Below, one piece after another: positions 42,701 to 51,019 of a stretch of 64,000 nt of DNA. This stretch comes from Stakelama marina (lineage in GTDB: Bacteria > Pseudomonadota > Alphaproteobacteria > Sphingomonadales > Sphingomonadaceae): NCBI RefSeq assembly GCF_018122655.1, contig NZ_JAGRQC010000003.1, positions 496,001-560,000 on the forward strand. Direction: 5' to 3'. Position numbers and translations under genes: made by a program. The notes below the pieces were generated by a model that was not told the origin of the DNA, did no database searches, and saw nothing but the letters and a program-made list of their open reading frames with translations. Position 1 is the stretch's first letter, and every line of letters starts with the position of its first letter.

Positions 42701-43741
42701 TCAGAAATCGGCACCCAGCGTCAACGCCGGCCCCGAACCGGGGCTGGCGTCGCCCGCCACGCGCTGTCGCCAGTCGAGCGACAGGCGGGCATTTCCGTCG
42801 GCGACATGCAGCGGAATACTGACCGAAGGGCCGATATCGACCCGCGACGCTTCGCGCTGCATGCTCGCCCATGCGCCGAGCCCGAGCGATATTGCGGTGT
42901 CGCCGATCCTGGCGGTCTTTCGCGACAGCCGCGCCGCGCCGGCGGCATAATAATCGGGCCGTTCGCGGAATACCGCACCCGCCTCGCCATAGGTTTCCAG
43001 GTCGAAGCCGCCGGCGAGTGGCGCGGGTCCCGATCCGCCGACAATGGCGGTCGCGGGACCACCCCGCTGATTGTCGAGGCCGAAGCGGCGTTCGGCTACC
43101 AGCGCGACCGGTGCATTCCATGGGCGCCATTCGACACCGACGCTCGCCTCCGCCCCGTCGCCTTGCAACGGCGTGCTGGCGCGGCCCGCCGCCGCGATCC
43201 GATTATCGGGCGCCAGCGGATAGGATAGCCGCGCCCCTGCCTGACTGCCGCCCAGCCGTGCCGAATCGTTCAGTTGCGTACCGTTCCCGTGCGTGAAGAG
43301 CCAAGCGGTCCCCCGCCAGCGCGACGGATGCGGCGCCGGTCTCGCGGGCAATGGGTCGAGAACGGGCCGCGGACGTGCCTGCGCCTCTACGGTGCCGTTG
43401 AACCGCACCAGCCCGATCAGCGCGAACTGTGCCCGGACCGCATCATGGGCTGGCCGTGCTTCGGGCAGGTTGAAAACCGACCGTTTTGGCGTTGCGGTAG
43501 CAATCGGCGATTCCGGCTGGACGGCACGCGCCGCGGAATCGTGCGCGGCGGCATTGGCTGAAACAGGACGATGTCGCCTGAGCACCGGCAGGCCGCGCGT
43601 TTGCGCGATCGTCACCGGCAATGCTCCGCGTACAGCTGCCGGCAACGAGCCTGTCTGCGGCCAGAGCATCGCCACGCGCAGTGCCGTCCAACCACCGACG
43701 ACGAGCAGTATGAAGCGTAACGGTCGCCCTCCACGCGTCAC
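42701..43741 (-). CDS. Outer-membrane beta-barrel protein paired with an NfrB-like glycosyltransferase
   Basis: A 346-residue protein starting at GTG that overlaps the glycosyltransferase stop (GTGA). One N-terminal hydrophobic segment (FILLVVGGWTALRVAMLW) is a signal or anchor, followed by a proline/alanine-rich linker (about 25-115). The C-terminal 220 residues have alternating amphipathic strands, glycine-rich turns and a terminal phenylalanine (LTLGADF), typical of an outer-membrane barrel. The context and strand pattern recall the C-terminal domain of NfrA, the outer-membrane part of the phage N4 receptor system, but the tetratricopeptide part of NfrA is missing. I consider the NfrA-like assignment probable but not certain. 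Confidence 0.65.
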   Translation of the reverse strand: MTRGGRPLRFILLVVGGWTALRVAMLWPQTGSLPAAVRGALPVTIAQTRGLPVLRRHRPVSANAAAHDSAARAVQPESPIATATPKRSVFNLPEARPAHDAVRAQFALIGLVRFNGTVEAQARPRPVLDPLPARPAPHPSRWRGTAWLFTHGNGTQLNDSARLGGSQAGARLSYPLAPDNRIAAAGRASTPLQGDGAEASVGVEWRPWNAPVALVAERRFGLDNQRGGPATAIVGGSGPAPLAGGFDLETYGEAGAVFRERPDYYAAGAARLSRKTARIGDTAISLGLGAWASMQREASRVDIGPSVSIPLHVADGNARLSLDWRQRVAGDASPGSGPALTLGADF

Positions 43742-45174
43742 GTCGCGGCTTCCTCGACCGCGTCGGGGAACCGGTGCGAGGTCTTGTCCCATGCAATATG
43801 GCCGCCGCGCAGCATCGTGACATAGCGGAATACCGCGCGCCGTGCCGCCAGCAGCGCGATGACGTTGCCGACCACCGATCGCGGGATCGACAGCAGTGCT
43901 TCGGCGACACCATAGGCGCGCCCTACGAAGACGGCGCGCACGCCAAGTCGCCAGAACAGGAGCAGCATCGTCGCGACCAGCAGCGCCTGGCGCACGAACG
44001 GAACGGGCGGCGCGGACAGCCCCGTCAGCCGGTGCAGCCCCCATGCGGCGGCATTGGCAACCACGGCGACATAGGCGGTGGCGAGCACCAGCACCGCCAT
44101 CAGCGCCCGCCGGTCGCGCATCCGCATCCAGTGATCGCGCCAGTCGCGTGCGGGCGCCCATCCGACGCGGTCCCATCCGGCCAGCGCGATCCCGATCATC
44201 CAGCGCGTCTTCTGACGGACCGCTGCGTCCAGCCGGCCGGGGAAATAGGCGCGCACTGCGACCGGCGGGCCGCCGGGTCGGCTCGACACGCGGGCGAACA
44301 CCGCCCTGCCGCCGAGCTTTTTGACCGTCAGGCCAAGCTCGTAATCCTCGGTCAGGCTGGATGCGTCGAAGGGGTCATTGTCTCGATCGACCGCGATTCG
44401 TTCGATCATGTCGCGCCGGATGGCGCAGCCGACACCAGCGAGCGGCAGTCCGGCGCCGAGCGTCGAGCGGACGGGGAGTTGCTTGCCATGCGCCTCTGCG
44501 AACTCGTCGGCATAATGACCGGCGACGAAGCGCGACGAATGGTCGATCAGCGGCAATACGGGTACCTGGACGAGCTCGAAGTCGCGAAGATATGCGGCAT
44601 GGACGTTCAGTTCATCGCGGTCGATCAGGTCTTCGGCATCGTGCAGCACGACCGCCTCGACGCGTGGAGCCCCGGCCTGCTCGTCGCGCAGCATCGCGCG
44701 CCAGATGGCGTTCAGGCAATCGGCCTTGGTCGTCGGCCCGGGCTTGTCGTTGATGACCAGCCGGATGCGGTCGTCGCCGGCCGCAACCGCCGCGACGGCG
44801 GCGATGGTTTCGCGGTCGTTGGGATAGGTGCCGACATAGATCACGTAATCGGATCGGTCGATTCGCGAGAGCGCGGCGCGGAGCATTCGGCCGATCACCG
44901 CCGATTCGTCCCAGGCGGCGATATAGATCGCGAGCAGCGCGTCTGCGCGCGGCGCAAGGTCGCCGACATTCGGCTGACGCTGACTGCCGCGCCGCAAACG
45001 GTTGCGAATAGCGCGTTTCAGGAAAAGATAATCGACCGCCAGATCGTCGAGCCCGCCGACCAGAAATCCGACGCAGGCGAACAGCGTCACCTCCCGCGCA
45101 AGTGCATCCAGCCAGCCGATCATGACCCCCGCGTCCGGCACGTACCCCCCTATCGATTCGGACGCGCGCATCAT
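43738..45174 (-). CDS. NfrB-like membrane glycosyltransferase (GT2 family)
   Basis: A 478-residue processive-type glycosyltransferase. An N-terminal membrane helix precedes the catalytic domain with LAIYIAAWDESAVIGRML, VVLHDAEDLIDRDEL (metal-binding acidic residues), SLTEDYELGL (catalytic TED) and QKTRWMIGIALAGWDR (the QxxRW motif with the GWDR continuation seen in NfrB). Three or four transmembrane helices follow. NfrB makes an exported glycan used as the phage N4 receptor in E. coli. The c-di-GMP-binding MshEN-like C-terminus of NfrB is absent. Start ambiguous: ATG at 45174 or, behind a closely spaced GGGGG, at 45123. Confidence 0.85.
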   Translation of the reverse strand: MMRASESIGGYVPDAGVMIGWLDALAREVTLFACVGFLVGGLDDLAVDYLFLKRAIRNRLRRGSQRQPNVGDLAPRADALLAIYIAAWDESAVIGRMLRAALSRIDRSDYVIYVGTYPNDRETIAAVAAVAAGDDRIRLVINDKPGPTTKADCLNAIWRAMLRDEQAGAPRVEAVVLHDAEDLIDRDELNVHAAYLRDFELVQVPVLPLIDHSSRFVAGHYADEFAEAHGKQLPVRSTLGAGLPLAGVGCAIRRDMIERIAVDRDNDPFDASSLTEDYELGLTVKKLGGRAVFARVSSRPGGPPVAVRAYFPGRLDAAVRQKTRWMIGIALAGWDRVGWAPARDWRDHWMRMRDRRALMAVLVLATAYVAVVANAAAWGLHRLTGLSAPPVPFVRQALLVATMLLLFWRLGVRAVFVGRAYGVAEALLSIPRSVVGNVIALLAARRAVFRYVTMLRGGHIAWDKTSHRFPDAVEEAAT

Positions 45175-45277
45175 TGGCTTTGCGTAACGTCAGCGCAAGT
45201 GCCGTCGAAATAGGAAGAATCCGCGCTGGACTCGTCTCGCCGGTGCGGTAGCTTCGGCATGTACGGGGAGGCTGTCG

Positions 45278-48200
45278 ATGAAACTCGTTGCTCGGATCGT
45301 GTTTGCGCTGCTCGCGCTGATGCCGGTCCTGGCCTTTGGCGATGCCGCCCCCAGGGTGATCCTTTCGACGCCCGGCGTCAGTGGCGGTGCGATCGCGCGT
45401 TTCACGATCCGCTTCAGCGACCCGATGGTGCCGCTCGGCGATCCGCGCAGCGCGCCGCCGGTTACCACGAAATGCAAGGGGCAGGGGCGTTGGGTGGATC
45501 AGCGTACCTTTGTCTATGACTTCGCAAAACCGCTGCCCGGCGGCGTCACCTGCGGGTTCGATCTGGTCGACGGGCTGAAGAGCCTGAAGGGCTATGCCGT
45601 CGCGGGCACGTCGCATTTCGAAGTCGATAGCGGCGGGCCGGTGGCGCGTTCGGTACTGCCGAGCGCCTATGGTAGCGAGATCGACGAGGATCAGGTTTTC
45701 CTGATCGCGGCGAACCTGCCCGCCGACCCCGTTTCGGTTGCCGAGAACGCCTATTGCGCGGTCGATGGCATCGGCGAGAAGATTCCGGTCGATGTCCTGA
45801 AACCCGAACTTGCCGGCGATTTGCTGACGAAGCTCGGGCCCAATCGGTGGCAGGTACGCAGCTTTCTCGAACGCGGCGGCATCGCCGAAGACCTGCCCGA
45901 CGACCCGAAGCTCCGCGGGCAGGCGCTATCGGCCGTCACCGCGCTGAAATGCCGCCGTCCGCTGCCGCCGGGACGCGACATGGCGCTCGTCTGGGGTGCG
46001 GGGATCAAGAGCAAATCGGGGCGTGTCGCGGGCACCGACCAGCGCTTCGATTACGAGGTCAGGAAACCCTTCACCGCGCGGTTCGAATGTTCGCGCGTCA
46101 ATCCGCAGGCGGGCTGCAATCCGCTGACCGACGCGCATGTCCGGTTCAGTGCCCGCGTGCCGCGGTCGAAACTTGCCGGCCTGCATCTGGAATTTCCCGA
46201 TGGGCGCAAGGTCGCGCCGACGCTGTCGGACGATGACAAGCGCCATGCGACATTGTCCGACCTGACGTTCAAGGCGCCGCTGCCGGTCGACACGACGGCG
46301 AAGCTGGTGCTGCCCGCGGCGATCAGGGATCTGTCGGGTCGCGGCCTCGCCAATGCAGAGCGCTTCCCGCTCGACATTCGCATCGACGAAGCGCCGCCGC
46401 TGGTGAAGTTCGCCGCGCCGTTCGGCATTCTCGAGGCGAAGGAAGGTGGGGTGCTCCCCGTCACCGTGCGCGGTGTCGAGCCGGTATTGCAGGGCATGAA
46501 CCGCAATCTGCGCGCAACCGGTAAGAGCCTGCGCGTCGCCGGATCGGACGGCGCGGTCGCCGAGTGGCTGCGCAAGGTCGACAAGGCGGGCGATTACAAG
46601 GTCGAAACCGTTACCCGGAACGGCAAGCAGGTGCGGATCAACCGTACCGGCGAAAATCCCGTGCTGACCGCCGCCGATGCGCATCGCTTCACACTGAAGC
46701 CCGCGGGCAAGGGCAAGGCGTTCGAGGTCGTCGGCATCCCGCTCGGCAAGCCCGGTTTCTACGTCGTCGAACTGGCCAGCCCGGCGCTTGGCCGCGCGTT
46801 GCTGGGTCGTGACCAGACGCGCTATGTCGCCACCGCAGCGCTCGTCACCAACATGGCGGTGCATTTCAAATGGGGGCGGGCGAACTCGCTTGCGTGGATC
46901 ACGTCGCTCGATAGCGGAAAGCCGGTCGGCGGTGCCGATGTGCGCGTCACCGATAGCTGCACGGGAAAGCTGCTCGCGCACGGCCGCACCGATGGCGAGG
47001 GCCGGTTGCTCATCCCCGACGGGCTTCCCGAACCGGACGGTTATGGCAGTTGCGAGCGCAAGGATGGTCCTCACCCGCTGATGGTCTCGGCGCGCTCGGG
47101 CGGCGATTACAGCTTCACGCTGACGAACTGGGACAAGGGCATCGCGCCGTACGATTTCGAGCTGCCGTTCGGCTATTCGTCGCCCGAACCGGTCTTCCAC
47201 ACGATCTTCGACCGCGCGCTCGTCCGGCAGGGCGAGACGATCCACATGAAGCATATCGTCCGCAAGCAGGTGGCGAAGGGCTTCGCCGTCGAGGGCGGGA
47301 TGAAGGGCACGCTGCGCCTGTCGCACCGCGGATCGGATACACAGTTCGACCTGCCGGTGACGATCGACGCGCGCGGCGTGGGCGAAAGTATGTGGCACGT
47401 GCCGCAGGGTGCGCCGATGGGCGAATACGACCTGCGCTTCATCATCGGCGACAAGACGATCTGGACCGACCAGACCTTCCGCGTCGACGAATACCGCCTG
47501 CCGACGATGAAGGCGACGGTGTCGGGGCCGAAGGAAGCGCAGGTGAAGCCGCATGTCGTGCCGCTCGACCTCTATGTCGGCTATCTGTCGGGCGGCGGCG
47601 CGGCGAACCTCCCGGTCGAGACGCGCGTCGGCTATTTCGAGACCGCGCTCCACCCCGACGGATACGAGGATTACAGCTTCTCCGCCGACAAGGTGACCGA
47701 GGGCGTGCAGCCGCTGAACGGCGACAACGAGGTCGACGAGACCAATCCGCTGCCGCCGACGCAAACGATGCCGATCACGCTCAAGGGCGACGGCACCGCG
47801 CGCGTCGCGATCGATGTGCCGCAGACGGTCGACCAGCCGACCAACATGCTGGTCGAGATGGACTATCCCGATGCGAACGGCGAGGTGCTGACGGCGTCGC
47901 GGCGCATTCCGCTCTACACCTCGGGCGTGCAGCTCGGCATCCGCACCGATGGCTGGATGATGCGCGCCGACGATCTGCGGTTGAAATTCATCGCGCTCGA
48001 CACCGACGGCAAGCCGCTCAAGGACAAGAAGGTTTCGGTGGCGCTCTACAGCCGCGAGATCCTGACCGCGCGGCGGCGGCTGATCGGCGGCTTCTACGCC
48101 TATGACAACCAGCGCAAGACGACGCGGCTCGACGAAGGCTGCACCGCCACGACCGACAAGCTCGGCCGCGCCGAATGCAAGCTCGATCCCGGCTTGTCGG

Positions 48201-51019
48201 GGGAAATCTACGCGGTGGCGACGACGACCGATGCCGCCGGCAATGTGGCGCGCGCGGGTACCTCGGTATGGCTTGCGGGCGACGACGACTGGTGGTTCGG
48301 CGGCGACAATGGCGACCGCATGGACGTCATTCCCGAGCAGCAGGAATACAAGGCGGGCGAGACCGCGCGCTTCCAGGTGCGGATGCCGTTCCGTCAGGCG
48401 ACCGCGCTCGTCACCGTCGAGCGAGAGGGCGTGCTGTCTAGCTTCGTCACCAAGCTGTCGGGCAAGGACCCGGTGGTCGAGGTGCCGATGCCCGGCGCCT
48501 ATGCGCCCGACGTCTATGTCTCGGTGCTCGCGGTGCGGGGACGCGTCGGCGGCTGGCGCTTGTGGCTCGCCGATCTCGCACGGCGCTGGCATCTGCCGTT
48601 CTTCTCGCGCGATGTCGCAAAACCGACGGCGACCGTCGACCTCGCCAAGCCCGCTTATCGCCTTGGCATCGCGAAGGTGAAGGTCGGCTGGGACGCACAC
48701 CGGCTGAATGTCCGCGTCGCCGCGAACGAGACGCGCTATTCGCCGCGCGATACGGCGAGCGTCGCGTTCCAGGTGCTGACGCCCGACGGCAAGGCGGCCA
48801 GGAACGCCGATGTCGCCTTCGTCGCGGTCGATGAGGCGCTGCTCCAGCTCGCACCCAACGATAGCTGGGACGTGCTGAAGGCGATGATGGGCGACCGTCC
48901 GCTGTCGGTACTGACCTCGACCGCGCAGATGCAGGTCGTCGGCAAGCGGCATTATGGGCGCAAGGCGGTCGCGGCTGGCGGCGGCGGGGGTGGCGGTGAC
49001 CTGTCGGGTCTCAACCGAGAGAATTTCAAGCCGGTGCTGCTGTGGAAGGGGCATGTCCCGCTCGACCAGCGCGGCATCGGGCGCATCCGCGTGCCGCTGT
49101 CCGACGCGCTCAGCTCGTTCCGGCTGGTGGCGATCGCGACCGATGGCGACGGCATGTTCGGCACCGGCCAGACGACGGTCAGGACCGCGCAGGACCTCAG
49201 TATCTTCTCGGGCGTGCCGCCGCTGGTGCGCACCGGCGATTTCGTCGCCAACGCCTTCACGCTGCGCAACGGATCGGATCATCCGATGAAGGTGACGGCG
49301 ACGGTGGCGGTCAATCCGCGCGTTGCCACCGGCCATCCGCTGACCGTGACGATCCCGCCCGGCGGTGCCGCGCCGGTCGCGTGGAACATGACCGTGCCCG
49401 AGGGGATCGACCAGCTCACCTGGCAGGTAAGCGCACGCGATGCGAGCGGCCGTTCGACCGATCGCCTTAGCGTCACACAGAAGGTCATCCCGGCGGTGCC
49501 GGTCGAAACCTGGTCTTCGACGCTGACCCGCGCGAGCGGCACCATCGCCATTGCCCCGCCCGGTGGAGCATTGCCGGGCCGCGGCGATGTGACGGTGGCG
49601 CTCAGCGATACGCTGGCGCCGCCGCTGACCGGCGTGCGGTCGTACATGGCCGAGTATCCCTATGGCTGTTTCGAACAGAAGCTGTCGCAGGCGGTGGCGC
49701 TGGGCGACCAGCAGGCTTGGCGCGGGCTGGCGGCGGAAATCCCCGTTTATCTCGATCGCGACGGGCTGCTCAGATACTTCCCCTCGGACCAGTTGCAGGG
49801 GTCCGAGGCGCTGACCGCCTATGTGCTGTCGCTGACCGCCGAGGCGGGGCTGGAGATTCCCGACGGGCCGCGCGGACGGATGCTCGACGGCATGAGAGCG
49901 GTGCTCGACGGGCGGTTGCGGCACGAGGATTATGGCGATGTCCGCCTGCAACGCGTCGCGGCGTTCGCGGCACTGGCAAGGCAGGGCGCGGCGAGCGCCG
50001 ATATGCTCGGTCAGATCGGGCTGCCGGTCACGCAGATGCCGACCGCGAGCCTTGCCGATTATCTGATGGCGCTCGGCAAGGTGCCGGGGCTCGCCAACGG
50101 GCCGCAGCTCCGCGTCGAAGCCGAGGCCGAACTGCGCAAGCGGCTGGCCTATGAAGGCACGCGGCTCGACATTACCGACAGCGAGGACACGGCGTGGTGG
50201 CTGATGGCTTCGAACGACGAATCGGCGATCAAGGCGATGATGGCGACGATGGGCCGGCCGGGCTGGAACGAGGACACGCCGAAAATGATGGTCGGCGTCG
50301 CGCAGCGATTGCGACACGGACATTGGGATACGACGACCGCGAATGCCTGGGGCAGCGTCGCGGTCCGCAATTTCATGCGCGCCTATCCGGCCGAAGCGAT
50401 TGCGGGTGTGACGACCGCGTCGCTCGGCGGGCAGTCGGTCAGCCGCAAATGGCCCGTGTCGGGCAATGCGCGCACGCTTCGCTTGCCGCTGCCCGAAAAT
50501 CAGTCGCGGCTGACGCTGTCGCAAGCGGGCGGCGCAGCACCCTGGGCGCTGGTTTCGGTGCGTGCGGCGGTTCCGCTGAAGCAGCCGGTTGCGGCCGGAT
50601 ATCGCATGACCCGGCGCGTGGAGGTGGTGCAGGCGCGAACGCCCGGCAAGCTGACGCGCGGCGATGTCGTGAAGGTTACGATCAGCGTCAATGCCTCGGC
50701 GGCGCGGAGCTGGGTGGTGATCGACGATCCGGTCCCTGCCGGTGCGACGATCGTCAGCAATCTCGGCGGCCAGTCGCAGATGCTGGGCGGCGAGGGCGGC
50801 ACGAGCACCGGGATCTCCCCCAGCTATGTCGAGCGCGGGCAGGATAGCTGGCGCGCTTATTATGGCTGGATGCCCGAGGGCGATCTGACCGTTTCCTATG
50901 TCATGCGATTGAACGGTGCCGGGCATTTCAACCTGCCGCCGACGCGCGTCGAGGCGATGTATTCGCCCGCGATCCACGCCGCCGTGCCGAACCAGCCGAT
51001 GACGGTCGCGCAGCGATGA
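45278..51019 (+). CDS. Bacterial alpha-2-macroglobulin with intact thioester
   Basis: A 1913-residue periplasmic protease trap. The signal peptide (LVARIVFALLALMPVLAFGDA) is of the ordinary type without a lipobox. MG domains fill the first 1100 residues; a glycine-rich stretch (AAGGGGGGGD) near 1230 precedes NFKPVLLWKGHVPLDQRG. The thioester is YPYGCFEQ with Cys1464 and Gln1467, so the covalent trap should work. The C-terminal receptor-like MG10 region follows. GGGGAG precedes the start. The stop overlaps pbpC (ATGA), the known A2M-PBP1C pairing, thought to protect and repair the cell wall after host or rival attack. Confidence 0.96.
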   Translation: MKLVARIVFALLALMPVLAFGDAAPRVILSTPGVSGGAIARFTIRFSDPMVPLGDPRSAPPVTTKCKGQGRWVDQRTFVYDFAKPLPGGVTCGFDLVDGLKSLKGYAVAGTSHFEVDSGGPVARSVLPSAYGSEIDEDQVFLIAANLPADPVSVAENAYCAVDGIGEKIPVDVLKPELAGDLLTKLGPNRWQVRSFLERGGIAEDLPDDPKLRGQALSAVTALKCRRPLPPGRDMALVWGAGIKSKSGRVAGTDQRFDYEVRKPFTARFECSRVNPQAGCNPLTDAHVRFSARVPRSKLAGLHLEFPDGRKVAPTLSDDDKRHATLSDLTFKAPLPVDTTAKLVLPAAIRDLSGRGLANAERFPLDIRIDEAPPLVKFAAPFGILEAKEGGVLPVTVRGVEPVLQGMNRNLRATGKSLRVAGSDGAVAEWLRKVDKAGDYKVETVTRNGKQVRINRTGENPVLTAADAHRFTLKPAGKGKAFEVVGIPLGKPGFYVVELASPALGRALLGRDQTRYVATAALVTNMAVHFKWGRANSLAWITSLDSGKPVGGADVRVTDSCTGKLLAHGRTDGEGRLLIPDGLPEPDGYGSCERKDGPHPLMVSARSGGDYSFTLTNWDKGIAPYDFELPFGYSSPEPVFHTIFDRALVRQGETIHMKHIVRKQVAKGFAVEGGMKGTLRLSHRGSDTQFDLPVTIDARGVGESMWHVPQGAPMGEYDLRFIIGDKTIWTDQTFRVDEYRLPTMKATVSGPKEAQVKPHVVPLDLYVGYLSGGGAANLPVETRVGYFETALHPDGYEDYSFSADKVTEGVQPLNGDNEVDETNPLPPTQTMPITLKGDGTARVAIDVPQTVDQPTNMLVEMDYPDANGEVLTASRRIPLYTSGVQLGIRTDGWMMRADDLRLKFIALDTDGKPLKDKKVSVALYSREILTARRRLIGGFYAYDNQRKTTRLDEGCTATTDKLGRAECKLDPGLSGEIYAVATTTDAAGNVARAGTSVWLAGDDDWWFGGDNGDRMDVIPEQQEYKAGETARFQVRMPFRQATALVTVEREGVLSSFVTKLSGKDPVVEVPMPGAYAPDVYVSVLAVRGRVGGWRLWLADLARRWHLPFFSRDVAKPTATVDLAKPAYRLGIAKVKVGWDAHRLNVRVAANETRYSPRDTASVAFQVLTPDGKAARNADVAFVAVDEALLQLAPNDSWDVLKAMMGDRPLSVLTSTAQMQVVGKRHYGRKAVAAGGGGGGGDLSGLNRENFKPVLLWKGHVPLDQRGIGRIRVPLSDALSSFRLVAIATDGDGMFGTGQTTVRTAQDLSIFSGVPPLVRTGDFVANAFTLRNGSDHPMKVTATVAVNPRVATGHPLTVTIPPGGAAPVAWNMTVPEGIDQLTWQVSARDASGRSTDRLSVTQKVIPAVPVETWSSTLTRASGTIAIAPPGGALPGRGDVTVALSDTLAPPLTGVRSYMAEYPYGCFEQKLSQAVALGDQQAWRGLAAEIPVYLDRDGLLRYFPSDQLQGSEALTAYVLSLTAEAGLEIPDGPRGRMLDGMRAVLDGRLRHEDYGDVRLQRVAAFAALARQGAASADMLGQIGLPVTQMPTASLADYLMALGKVPGLANGPQLRVEAEAELRKRLAYEGTRLDITDSEDTAWWLMASNDESAIKAMMATMGRPGWNEDTPKMMVGVAQRLRHGHWDTTTANAWGSVAVRNFMRAYPAEAIAGVTTASLGGQSVSRKWPVSGNARTLRLPLPENQSRLTLSQAGGAAPWALVSVRAAVPLKQPVAAGYRMTRRVEVVQARTPGKLTRGDVVKVTISVNASAARSWVVIDDPVPAGATIVSNLGGQSQMLGGEGGTSTGISPSYVERGQDSWRAYYGWMPEGDLTVSYVMRLNGAGHFNLPPTRVEAMYSPAIHAAVPNQPMTVAQR

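Noticed and set aside
45926..50977. A 1683-codon open frame on the minus strand opposite the alpha-2-macroglobulin gene
   Set aside because: It is a mirror of the GC-rich codon pattern on the true strand; the plus-strand frame has a signal peptide, thioester and homology, and the minus frame has none.
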